A model generated the notes under the pieces. It was given only the letters and a program-made list of their open reading frames with translations, had not been told where the DNA came from and searched no databases. Position numbers and translations under genes: made by a program. Below are positions 53,184 through 59,991 of a DNA stretch of 64,000 nt, piece after piece (position 1 is the first letter of the stretch; the number at the start of each line of letters is the position of its first letter). The DNA comes from Sphingobacteriaceae bacterium (GTDB lineage: Bacteria > Bacteroidota > Bacteroidia > Sphingobacteriales > Sphingobacteriaceae): contig CANHRG010000001.1 in assembly GCA_947463785.1 (NCBI GenBank), positions 124,001-188,000 of the forward strand, read 5' to 3'.

Positions 53184-55046
53184 CTATTTTGTCATATGCA
53201 CCATTAAAACTGAAATATCTGAAGGTGAAACACCAGATATTCTGGAAGCTTGCCCCAATGTTCTCGGTTTTATCCGAACCAATTTTTCTCGAGCCTCTTT
53301 TGATAGCGAAACCAGGGTTTGGTAATCGAAGTCAGGATTGATTTCTCGGTCCTCCATCTTTTTCATCTTCTCTACAATCTCCAACTCTTTCTCAAAATAG
53401 CTTTCATATTTCACCTTTATTTCCGCTTGTTCAATTTCCTCTGCAGAATACTCTCCTAGGTTTTTGTCAAGCGAGTCAAGCGCTTTCCTCAAATCTGAAA
53501 TGCCAACCTGTGGTCTGCTCAACAATTGGATAAGTTTTGTTTTCTGATTAATGGTAGATGTTCCAAGTTCTTCCAAAAGTCCGTTTACTTGATCGGGTTC
53601 AACGCTTTCTTTCTTGAACAAGTCCACCATTTCGTCTGAGTTTTTGATTTTATGTCCTACCTTTTCCATCCTGTCATCTGTAATCAAGCCCAATTCGTAT
53701 CCCATTTTACTCAACCGAATGTCCGCATTGTCTTGACGAAGCAACAAGCGGTGCTCAGCTCGTGATGTGAACATGCGATAGGGTTCTTCTGTTCCTTTGG
53801 TCACCAGGTCATCAATCAATACCCCAATGTACGATTCCGAACGTTTCAGGATCAATTCATGCTTATCCTTTATTTTTTGATGCGCATTTACCCCCGCAAT
53901 AAAACCCTGACAAGCCGCTTCTTCATAACCCGTTGTGCCATTTATTTGGCCGGCAAAAAACAGATTTTTCACCAATTTGGTCTCAAGTGTTAAGTCTAAC
54001 TGTGTTGGGGGGAAGTAATCGTATTCAATCGCATAACCCGGTCGGAACATGCGTGCATTTTCAAATCCCGGTATTTGGGTTAAGGCCTTGTATTGTACAT
54101 CTTCGGGTAGTGAGGTTGAAAAGCCATTCACATAAATTTCAACCGTGTTCCAACCCTCTGGCTCAACAAATATTTGATGACGCTCACGCTCAGCAAAGCG
54201 GTTAATCTTGTCTTCGATAGACGGGCAGTAACGAGGCCCTAAGCCCTTTATTCTACCGGTAAACATTGGGGATTTTTCGAAACCCTCTTTCAGTGTTTCG
54301 TGTACATCAGCATTAGTATACGTTATCCAACAACACCGCTGCTCTTCTACCAATGGAACATCGGTATACGAGAATCTACCCCGCTCATCGTCGCCCCACT
54401 GCTCCTCCATTTTACTGTAATCAAGCGTTCTTCCGTCAACACGTGGGGGTGTACCCGTTTTCATTCTTCCCGCCTCAAAGCCCAATTCTACCAACTGCTC
54501 TGTTATTCCGGTTGCAGCTTTTTCACCCGTTCTACCACCACCAAATCGCTTCTCACCAATATGTATAATTCCGTTTAGAAAAGTACCATTGGTAAGCACA
54601 ACCGCCTCTGCATCTATTTCTATTCCCAATGAAGTGATTACACCACTTACCTTGTCGCCCTTTAGTTTTATTCCGGTAACAGTATCCTGCCAAAAATCTA
54701 CATTGGGTGTTTGTTCCAACGCTAAACGCCATTCTTCCGCAAAGCGCATCCTGTCTATTTGTGCTCTTGGACTCCACATCGCCGGCCCCTTAGATCTATT
54801 AAGCATACGGAACTGAAGTGTTGTTTTATCGCTAATGATACCAGAATAGCCACCAAGCGCATCAATCTCCCGGACAATTTGTCCCTTTGCCACCCCGCCC
54901 ATCGCCGGATTACAACTCATTTGTGCAATTGTTCCCATATTCATGGTAATCAACAACACTTTTGAGCCCAGGTTTGCCGCAGCCGCAGCTGCTTCACAAC
55001 CTGCGTGACCGGCACCAACCACTATAATATCGTATTTGCTAAACAT
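53184..55046 (-). CDS. mnmG: tRNA uridine-5-carboxymethylaminomethyl modification enzyme MnmG (GidA)
   Basis: A 620-residue flavoprotein of normal length. FAD motif [12 protein letters not shown] is at residues 8-19, followed by [24 protein letters not shown] and [11 protein letters not shown]. The C-terminal helical domain ends [14 protein letters not shown]. With MnmE it modifies wobble uridines of tRNA. Its start lies 57 bases after the neighbouring gene's stop, in a gap with a parS site and a -7 box. In E. coli this gene (gidA) borders oriC, which is suggestive but not proof here. Confidence 0.97.
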   Translation of the reverse strand: MFSKYDIIVVGAGHAGCEAAAAAANLGSKVLLITMNMGTIAQMSCNPAMGGVAKGQIVREIDALGGYSGIISDKTTLQFRMLNRSKGPAMWSPRAQIDRMRFAEEWRLALEQTPNVDFWQDTVTGIKLKGDKVSGVITSLGIEIDAEAVVLTNGTFLNGIIHIGEKRFGGGRTGEKAATGITEQLVELGFEAGRMKTGTPPRVDGRTLDYSKMEEQWGDDERGRFSYTDVPLVEEQRCCWITYTNADVHETLKEGFEKSPMFTGRIKGLGPRYCPSIEDKINRFAERERHQIFVEPEGWNTVEIYVNGFSTSLPEDVQYKALTQIPGFENARMFRPGYAIEYDYFPPTQLDLTLETKLVKNLFFAGQINGTTGYEEAACQGFIAGVNAHQKIKDKHELILKRSESYIGVLIDDLVTKGTEEPYRMFTSRAEHRLLLRQDNADIRLSKMGYELGLITDDRMEKVGHKIKNSDEMVDLFKKESVEPDQVNGLLEELGTSTINQKTKLIQLLSRPQVGISDLRKALDSLDKNLGEYSAEEIEQAEIKVKYESYFEKELEIVEKMKKMEDREINPDFDYQTLVSLSKEAREKLVRIKPRTLGQASRISGVSPSDISVLMVHMTK

Positions 55047-55057
55047 AGTTATTTCCG

Positions 55058-55073
55058 TGTTTCACGTGGAACA
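55058..55073 (-). promoter_or_regulatory. parS site 1 (ParB binding site), in mnmG leader
   Basis: The plus strand reads TGTTTCACGTGGAACA, the reverse complement of TGTTCCACGTGAAACA, a perfect 16-bp parS match. It begins 12 bases upstream of the mnmG start codon, overlapping the expected transcription start. Confidence 0.9.
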
Positions 55074-55076
55074 CCA

Positions 55077-55084
55077 CAAAAATA
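55077..55084 (-). promoter_or_regulatory. -7 promoter box for mnmG between two parS sites
   Basis: The minus strand reads TATTTTTG, an exact TAnnTTTG match. It is four bases from parS site 1, so ParB bound there would overlap the transcription start. Confidence 0.5.
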
Positions 55085-55104
55085 ATTAAAATAATCCCGA
55101 TCGC

Positions 55105-55350
55105 TTAGTTTGTTCCACGTGAAACACTTTTAAACAAGGCATAAAGACTAACCACCACCCAAACACCCTCAAGCACCACGAAAGGGTAGAAGCTAATGAG
55201 GTATGCCGAAATGCCACAAAGTCCGGCGCCTAATGCATTTACCAAGCTGTATACCGGGTTGTTTACTTGAATTTTTTTAAATAGATTCAGCAAGAAGGCA
55301 ATTAACAAAAGGCTTACCCCAATGGTGCCTAATAGATCAGATGTTTGCAT
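55105..55350 (-). CDS. Small CBU_0592-type membrane protein
   Basis: An 81-residue protein with three hydrophobic segments: DLLGTIGVSLLLIAFLLNLF, VYSLVNALGAGLCGISAYLISF and VVLEGVWVVVSLYALF. Order and the NALGAG turn match the CBU_0592-like membrane family of unknown function. The last six codons carry a complete parS site, so its C-terminal VSRGT peptide is partly dictated by that DNA element. It is upstream of mnmG on the same strand. Confidence 0.8.
   Translation of the reverse strand: MQTSDLLGTIGVSLLLIAFLLNLFKKIQVNNPVYSLVNALGAGLCGISAYLISFYPFVVLEGVWVVVSLYALFKSVSRGTN
55111..55126 (+). promoter_or_regulatory. parS site 2, inside the coding end of the membrane-protein gene
   Basis: TGTTCCACGTGAAACA is a perfect 16-bp parS consensus. 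It lies 37 bases beyond parS site 1, in the opposite orientation, and encodes part of the final residues of the upstream membrane protein. Confidence 0.92.
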
Positions 55351-55447
55351 AATTTACACTTAGATCCAAAAATAACCCTATTGTCACAATTTTTGAATTT
55401 GATGGGTTATAAAGATGTAAAATATGCGATTTGTTTGTTTAAACATT

Positions 55448-55455
55448 TAATTTTG
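55448..55455 (+). promoter_or_regulatory. -7 promoter box for the pirin gene
   Basis: TAATTTTG is an exact TAnnTTTG match four bases before the ATG at 55460, which would make the mRNA nearly leaderless. No -33 element at 19-21 bases was found. Confidence 0.35.
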
Positions 55456-55459
55456 AATC

Positions 55460-56170
55460 ATGAAAAAAGTCATTCATTTAGCTACTGAAAGGGGTTTTGC
55501 AGACCATGGCTGGCTAAAAGCTGCCCACTCATTTAGTTTTGCAAATTACTACGATCCCCAAAAAGTCCATTTTGGATTGTTGAGGGTGCTTAACGATGAT
55601 ATTGTTGCTCCTGGGATGGGCTTTGGCATGCACGGACACGACAACATGGAAATTGTTACCATCCCCCTTAAGGGTATATTGGCACATAAAGACAGTTTGG
55701 GTTCTGAAGGAACAATCACACCCGGCGAGGTGCAAATCATGTCTGCTGGAAGTGGAATCAGACATTCGGAGTTTAACGGTTCAAACACTGAAGCAGTAAA
55801 TCTTCTACAGATATGGGTGTTTCCGAAAGAGCGAAATATACAACCCAGATACGATCAAAAACAGTTTGATACCAAGCTGGCGAAAAACAAATTCCAAATA
55901 CTGGTTTCCTCAGATCAAGAAGGTGGATCACTTTGGATTAATCAGGATGCCGTTTTTGCACTGGGAGATTTCCAATCGGGCTCTACATACACCTATACCA
56001 TCAAACATCCGGGTAACGGTACGTATGTATTTGTGATAGAGGGCTCAATTAATCTAGACAACACCAACCTTGGCAGAAGGGATGCAGCAGGTGTTTACGA
56101 TACCGAAGAACTGTCGTTTACCGTACAAGAAGATGCTAAAGTATTGGTAATTGAAGTGCCGATGGAATAG
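55460..56170 (+). CDS. Pirin-family cupin protein
   Basis: A 236-residue bicupin. The metal ligands are in FGMHGHDNMEIVTIPLKG and the SAGSGIRHSEFNGS motif (two His pairs plus Glu). The N-terminus ERGFADHGWLKAAHSFSFANYYDP is diagnostic of pirin (YhhW-type). Homologues act as quercetinases or redox sensors. The role here is unknown. It stands alone between minus-strand genes. Confidence 0.92.
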   Translation: MKKVIHLATERGFADHGWLKAAHSFSFANYYDPQKVHFGLLRVLNDDIVAPGMGFGMHGHDNMEIVTIPLKGILAHKDSLGSEGTITPGEVQIMSAGSGIRHSEFNGSNTEAVNLLQIWVFPKERNIQPRYDQKQFDTKLAKNKFQILVSSDQEGGSLWINQDAVFALGDFQSGSTYTYTIKHPGNGTYVFVIEGSINLDNTNLGRRDAAGVYDTEELSFTVQEDAKVLVIEVPME

Positions 56171-56178
56171 TGTTGTAA

Positions 56179-56610
56179 TTAAAAATTACGCAGGCCCAGG
56201 TACTGATTTTCCTTATCGGTCATCTGGGCTTTTTCTTTTTTACCCTTATCGGTATACCCCAATAAGTGCAATACTCCATGAATCATTACCCGGTGTAGCT
56301 CATCGCGTTCAGCACTTTTGAATTTATCGGCATTTTCTTTGATGCGATCAATGCTGATAAAAACATCTCCCACTACCACACGCTCTTCTTCGCTAGTATC
56401 AAACGTAATGATATCCGTGTAGGTATCGTGATTCAAATACTGCCGATTGATGCCCAATAAATATTCATCGCTACAAAAAATATAGTTCAATTCTTTCAGG
56501 CGATAAGATTCATTTTTTACAGTATTCAAAATCCAATTCCGAATCTCCGATTTCTGTTTGAGGGTAAAGATTATATCTTCGGTAAAGAAATGTATGGCGT
56601 TTTTGCTCAT
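56179..56610 (-). CDS. ybeY: Endoribonuclease YbeY (rRNA maturation factor), atypical metal motif
   Basis: A 143-residue YbeY. The N-terminal segment LNYIFCSDEYLLGINRQYLNHDTYTDIITFD and the VVGDVFISIDRI strand are clear. The metal motif reads HGVLHLLGYTDKG: two of the three usual histidines are kept, but the third (normally H after D) is replaced by Lys after Asp. The protein matures rRNA 3' ends and takes part in ribosome quality control. Its start overlaps the stop of the anti-sigma gene by one base. Confidence 0.93.
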   Translation of the reverse strand: MSKNAIHFFTEDIIFTLKQKSEIRNWILNTVKNESYRLKELNYIFCSDEYLLGINRQYLNHDTYTDIITFDTSEEERVVVGDVFISIDRIKENADKFKSAERDELHRVMIHGVLHLLGYTDKGKKEKAQMTDKENQYLGLRNF

Positions 56611-57044
56611 TAAATTTTAAAATGGAGTTCGATTTGGTTGCCGATTGAATTAAACAGACACCGGTCTGCTAATTTACGAATGATATAGATACCCCGACCA
56701 CTTGTTTTTTCTCGATTTTCGGTTGTTGTTGGATCTGCAACGTTCTCATAATCAAATCCTTGCCCCTCATCTCCAATCTGAATTACTAAAAACCCATCTC
56801 TGTTTAGTTCAAGATTAATGTAAACACGTAACTTTTTGTCGGATTTGTTGCCATGCACAATCGCATTGATACAGGCCTCATTGGTACAGGTTAACATCCG
56901 GGCAAAGGTGTCGTCATCTAATACATATTTTTTTTGCACATCTTCCATAAATTTATCCAGCCGGTTTAAGCTTTCCAATTCTGAAGCAAGTTGCAGAGTA
57001 GACAAATCCGACCTGGAAAACGTATGCGAATTACCCGATACCAT
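56610..57044 (-). CDS. RsbW-type ATP-binding (anti-sigma/HATPase_c_2) protein
   Basis: A 144-residue GHKL-fold kinase-like domain. The N-box is TNEACINAIVHGN and the G1 box is GDEGQGFDY, with the later glycine-rich GRGIYIIRKLAD. It belongs to the serine-kinase anti-sigma factor group. No cognate anti-anti-sigma factor or sigma gene is adjacent. It overlaps ybeY by one base and is divergent from tRNA-Pro. Confidence 0.87.
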   Translation of the reverse strand: MVSGNSHTFSRSDLSTLQLASELESLNRLDKFMEDVQKKYVLDDDTFARMLTCTNEACINAIVHGNKSDKKLRVYINLELNRDGFLVIQIGDEGQGFDYENVADPTTTENREKTSGRGIYIIRKLADRCLFNSIGNQIELHFKI

Positions 57045-57099
57045 GAATTCTAATTTATGAATTTAAACGCCGAATCGTGTTAAAAATTCTCAAAACCCG

Positions 57100-57107
57100 T
57101 ATTTTTG
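57100..57107 (+). promoter_or_regulatory. -7 promoter box for tRNA-Pro
   Basis: TATTTTTG matches TAnnTTTG and lies eight bases before the tRNA 5' end at 57116, close to the expected spacing for a transcript starting near 57113. Confidence 0.55.
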
Positions 57108-57115
57108 TACGCTTA

Positions 57116-57189
57116 CGGGATGTAGCGTAGCCCGGTATCGCGCCAGCATGGGGTGCTGGAGGTCGTCGGTTCAAATCCGGCCATCCCGA
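57116..57189 (+). tRNA. tRNA-Pro (anticodon GGG)
   Basis: A 74-base cloverleaf: acceptor stem CGGGATG with CATCCCG, anticodon stem CCAGC/GCTGG enclosing ATGGGGT (anticodon GGG at 57150-57152), and T-arm GTCGG-TTCAAAT-CCGGC. The discriminator is A at 57189 and the CCA is not encoded. The 3' end of this gene is repeated exactly downstream (57330-57351). Confidence 0.95.
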
Positions 57190-57195
57190 CATCAA
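57174..57195 (+). repeat. 22-bp direct repeat, copy 1 (tRNA-Pro 3' end)
   Basis: This 22-base block covers the T-loop end, acceptor 3' strand and six bases beyond the tRNA. An identical copy is at 57330-57351, 156 bases downstream. Such duplications are typical of integration (att) sites in tRNA genes, or of a decayed second tRNA. Confidence 0.85.
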
Positions 57196-57227
57196 AGCTT
57201 TCACGAAAGTGAGGGCTTTTAATTTTT
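57194..57227 (+). terminator. Probable tRNA-Pro terminator
   Basis: AAAGCTTTCAC and GTGAGGGCTTT form an 11-bp stem with a GAAA tetraloop, followed by TAATTTTT. It starts five bases after the tRNA end. The stretch 57228-57329 holds no ORF. Confidence 0.7.
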
Positions 57228-57329
57228 ATAACTTTTGTAGTTATTCTAAAAGGATCAAAAATTAAAAGATTACAGCGAAGCTGTTAAAGGCTTTGATGAA
57301 TCATTAACCCCACTGGATCGCCGTAAGGC

Positions 57330-57351
57330 AATCCGGCCATCCCGACATCAA
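57330..57351 (+). repeat. 22-bp direct repeat, copy 2 (possible att site or tRNA remnant)
   Basis: Identical to the 3' end of tRNA-Pro (57174-57195). The bases just upstream (CTGGATCGCCG) also faintly resemble the tRNA's T-arm region (CTGGAGGTCGTCGG), so a decayed tRNA copy is the leading alternative to an attachment site. Confidence 0.8.
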
Positions 57352-57352
57352 T

Positions 57353-57386
57353 AAAAAAACCCGCTTCTTTCGAGGCGGGTTTTTTA
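57353..57386. terminator. Terminator between tRNA-Pro region and the metalloprotease gene
   Basis: AAAAAACCCGC pairs with GCGGGTTTTTT around a loop of about ten bases, with T-runs on both strands. It is 14 bases before the minus-strand stop at 57401. Confidence 0.88.
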
Positions 57387-57400
57387 TGGAGTAAACTAAT

Positions 57401-59905
57401 TTAGTTTTTCGGATCTAGGACATCCTGGATGCTAACCAAAGCGTCTTCCAGGTGCGCTTTAACCACCGGGTTTGTAAATTTGGTTAAGCTTGAGCGAATT
57501 TCTGAAGCCAGATTTTTCAACTCTCTTCTAGCCAAAGGTCTAATATCTGAACCACTGGCATCAAAACGAGGACCCATTTGTGCAGCAAACGCAGCAGGAA
57601 CTGCAGGAGCATCTTGTTTGTTAATCAAGAAGCCCATGCGCTCAATGTATGCTCTTTGCAGGTTTCTCTTATAGGTATCTACATTTCCACCTGTTTTCAA
57701 CTCGCCCCAAACACCTTTGTGTACATCAGCAAACAAATCGGTTAAGCTGTATGCTTTGTCTCCGTTTTTAGCGGTATTGTCAATTACACGAGCTAAACGA
57801 TTTGGTTCTAAAATGCTATTTAAAATGTTTACTTGTGTACCGCGAAGGCGCTCAACAATTCCGGCATTATCAAATTTATTCAGGATATTTTGGTCTAACA
57901 TCCAGGTAGGCGTATTAAATGCCTGAGCAGAGATAAACCGAACAGCTTCCTGCTGTTTCGCTTTGGCTACGTGGGTATATACCGGACCCTTTTGATCGTA
58001 GGTTTTATCGTTTTCATAAATACCACCGATGTTGGAACGAACGTGACCCATATAACGATTCCATTGACCCAAAACTTCGCCATACAACTCTCTTAAGTTA
58101 TCGTATGGTTTACCTTCTTCGTACGTCCATTTTTCAATGTTTGGAAGAATGCGCTTCAGGTTGGCAATACCATAAGTAGAAGCTTTAACCGCATCGTCAC
58201 CCAAATCTTCAGACTGAGATCTTGGATCGATTGGGCTTCCGGTTTGTTGTCCGTAGAAATAGCGAGGATCTCCAGCTCTTTCTACTGTCCATTTATTTAA
58301 GATTTTAGCATCTTCTTCGGCGGTTTTGTTATCAAACCAGGTATAAGCCCACTTAATTGCCCATTTATCGTATTCACCGATACCAGGATACAACACTACA
58401 TCACCATCACCAGGCTGAGCAATGTAGTTGAAACGAGCATAATCCATGATTGATGGAGCAGTTCCACCCATTTTCTTCGTAAATGAAGGTGAACGCAATG
58501 AATCAACCGGATAAGCAACACTTGATCCGAAGTTGTGTGCCATACCCAGGGTGTGACCCACTTCGTGTGAAGACACAAATCGGATTAACTGACCCATAAC
58601 TTCATCTTTAAATTTAGGTGAACGAGCTTCTGGGTTAATGGCAGCAGTTTGTACAAAGAACCAGTTACGCACCAGGTTCATTACGTTGTGGTACCAACCG
58701 ATATCTGATTCTAAGATTTCTCCAGAACGAGGATCGGCAATGTGCGGACCATATGCATTTGGAATATTTGATGCGAAATAACGAATCACAGAGTAACGAG
58801 CATCTTCTGGACTCCAATCCGGATCGTTAGGTGGGTCTAAACACACAATCGCATTTTTGAATCCTGCAGCTTCGAACGCCACATTCCAATCGTTTACACC
58901 ATCCTTAAGATACTTGCGCCATTTTTGTGGAGTAGCAGGATCGATATAGTAAACGATTTGTTTTACAGGTTCTACCAATTGGCCTTTTTTATAGGCTTCT
59001 TTGTCTTTAGGCTCTAAATACCAACGACGAGCGTAACGGGTTACGGTTGCTTTTTGGGCATCGATTCCGTAATCTGTTTGGGTTTGTGAGAAAATACCCA
59101 CACGATCATCAGATAAACGCGGTTTTGTAGGCACTTTAGCCAATAATAACATCGAATTATGAATCTCAACGGTCATAGAACCCACACTTCTGTCGCCCGG
59201 AGGCTCAGCAGCACGGTAGGTTTTAGAAGTTCTTACTTCAATGTTGATCGGGAAACTCTTGATGGTATCTACAAAAGAACGACTTTCGTCTAAAGCCGAA
59301 ATTTTGTACTGGGTGCGCAATTGAGAAGGCAAACCTAGAGACTGTACATCTTTTGCGAAAAGATCAGTTACGTCAATTACCACCGAACTAGAGTCCTTGT
59401 TTATCGCTTTGATCTCAAAAGAAGCTAAAATCGCATCCAGGTTAGAGTTTTTAACCGACTGGTACATATCTGTACCCTGAGCGGCTATGTTGCGGTAAGA
59501 AGGAATACGGATTAATACTTGTTTGTCTCTTTTTTGCCATTTCCACACCTGCTCATTTAATTCTTCGCCACCATAAGTGCCGTCCATGGTAGGGGTTTTG
59601 GCATAGCGCGTTACTACCAGCATTTCTCTTCCAAACAAAGAGTCTGGGATTTCGTAATAGTACTTACCGTCTAAAAAGTGAACTTTAAATAAACCCTTGT
59701 CGGTTTTAGCCTTGGCGGTTATCACCTCGTTGTAGGGTCTAATTCCGCTTTTTGGTGCAGCGGGAGCAGCGGGGGCTCCACCTGGAGCAGCAGCCGGAGC
59801 AGCACCGCCCGGTCTGGTTTGGGCCCATCCGGTATTTAATCCAGATAGGATGAACAGGGATGACAACAATACGGTCAAACCTGATTTTGTGACTAATTTA
59901 TTCAT
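57401..59905 (-). CDS. Exported zinc-dependent metalloprotease with DUF5117/DUF5118 domains
   Basis: An 834-residue exported protein. A signal peptide (MNKLVTKSGLTVLLSSLFILSG start) is followed by a low-complexity Pro/Ala/Gly stretch at about 30-55 (GGAAPAAAPGGAPAAPAAP). The N-terminal beta-rich domain (DUF5118/5117-like) precedes a metzincin-type zinc motif HEVGHTLGMAHNF near residue 445, with MDYARFNY downstream as the Met-turn. The family is widespread in Bacteroidota and its substrates are unknown. It lies 86 bases after the BNR-propeller gene on the same strand, with a TATATTTG box before it. Confidence 0.85.
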   Translation of the reverse strand: MNKLVTKSGLTVLLSSLFILSGLNTGWAQTRPGGAAPAAAPGGAPAAPAAPKSGIRPYNEVITAKAKTDKGLFKVHFLDGKYYYEIPDSLFGREMLVVTRYAKTPTMDGTYGGEELNEQVWKWQKRDKQVLIRIPSYRNIAAQGTDMYQSVKNSNLDAILASFEIKAINKDSSSVVIDVTDLFAKDVQSLGLPSQLRTQYKISALDESRSFVDTIKSFPINIEVRTSKTYRAAEPPGDRSVGSMTVEIHNSMLLLAKVPTKPRLSDDRVGIFSQTQTDYGIDAQKATVTRYARRWYLEPKDKEAYKKGQLVEPVKQIVYYIDPATPQKWRKYLKDGVNDWNVAFEAAGFKNAIVCLDPPNDPDWSPEDARYSVIRYFASNIPNAYGPHIADPRSGEILESDIGWYHNVMNLVRNWFFVQTAAINPEARSPKFKDEVMGQLIRFVSSHEVGHTLGMAHNFGSSVAYPVDSLRSPSFTKKMGGTAPSIMDYARFNYIAQPGDGDVVLYPGIGEYDKWAIKWAYTWFDNKTAEEDAKILNKWTVERAGDPRYFYGQQTGSPIDPRSQSEDLGDDAVKASTYGIANLKRILPNIEKWTYEEGKPYDNLRELYGEVLGQWNRYMGHVRSNIGGIYENDKTYDQKGPVYTHVAKAKQQEAVRFISAQAFNTPTWMLDQNILNKFDNAGIVERLRGTQVNILNSILEPNRLARVIDNTAKNGDKAYSLTDLFADVHKGVWGELKTGGNVDTYKRNLQRAYIERMGFLINKQDAPAVPAAFAAQMGPRFDASGSDIRPLARRELKNLASEIRSSLTKFTNPVVKAHLEDALVSIQDVLDPKN

Positions 59906-59933
59906 GTGATTTAATTTGGTTTTCTTGTTCTAA

Positions 59934-59941
59934 CAAATATA
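59934..59941 (-). promoter_or_regulatory. -7 promoter box for the metalloprotease gene
   Basis: The minus strand reads TATATTTG, an exact TAnnTTTG match, 28 bases before the ATG at 59905. A TTG lies upstream but at 24-base spacing. Confidence 0.45.
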
Positions 59942-59991
59942 ATTTTTGATCAATCTATTCCCGGTCAATAACAGTAAAGTTACACAGGTAA

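Noticed and set aside
57228-57329. Small RNA or mobile-element gene between the tRNA-Pro repeats
   Set aside because: An 8-base inverted pair (ATCAAAGC/GCTTTGAT) spans the segment but there is no ORF, no promoter box and no recognisable RNA fold.
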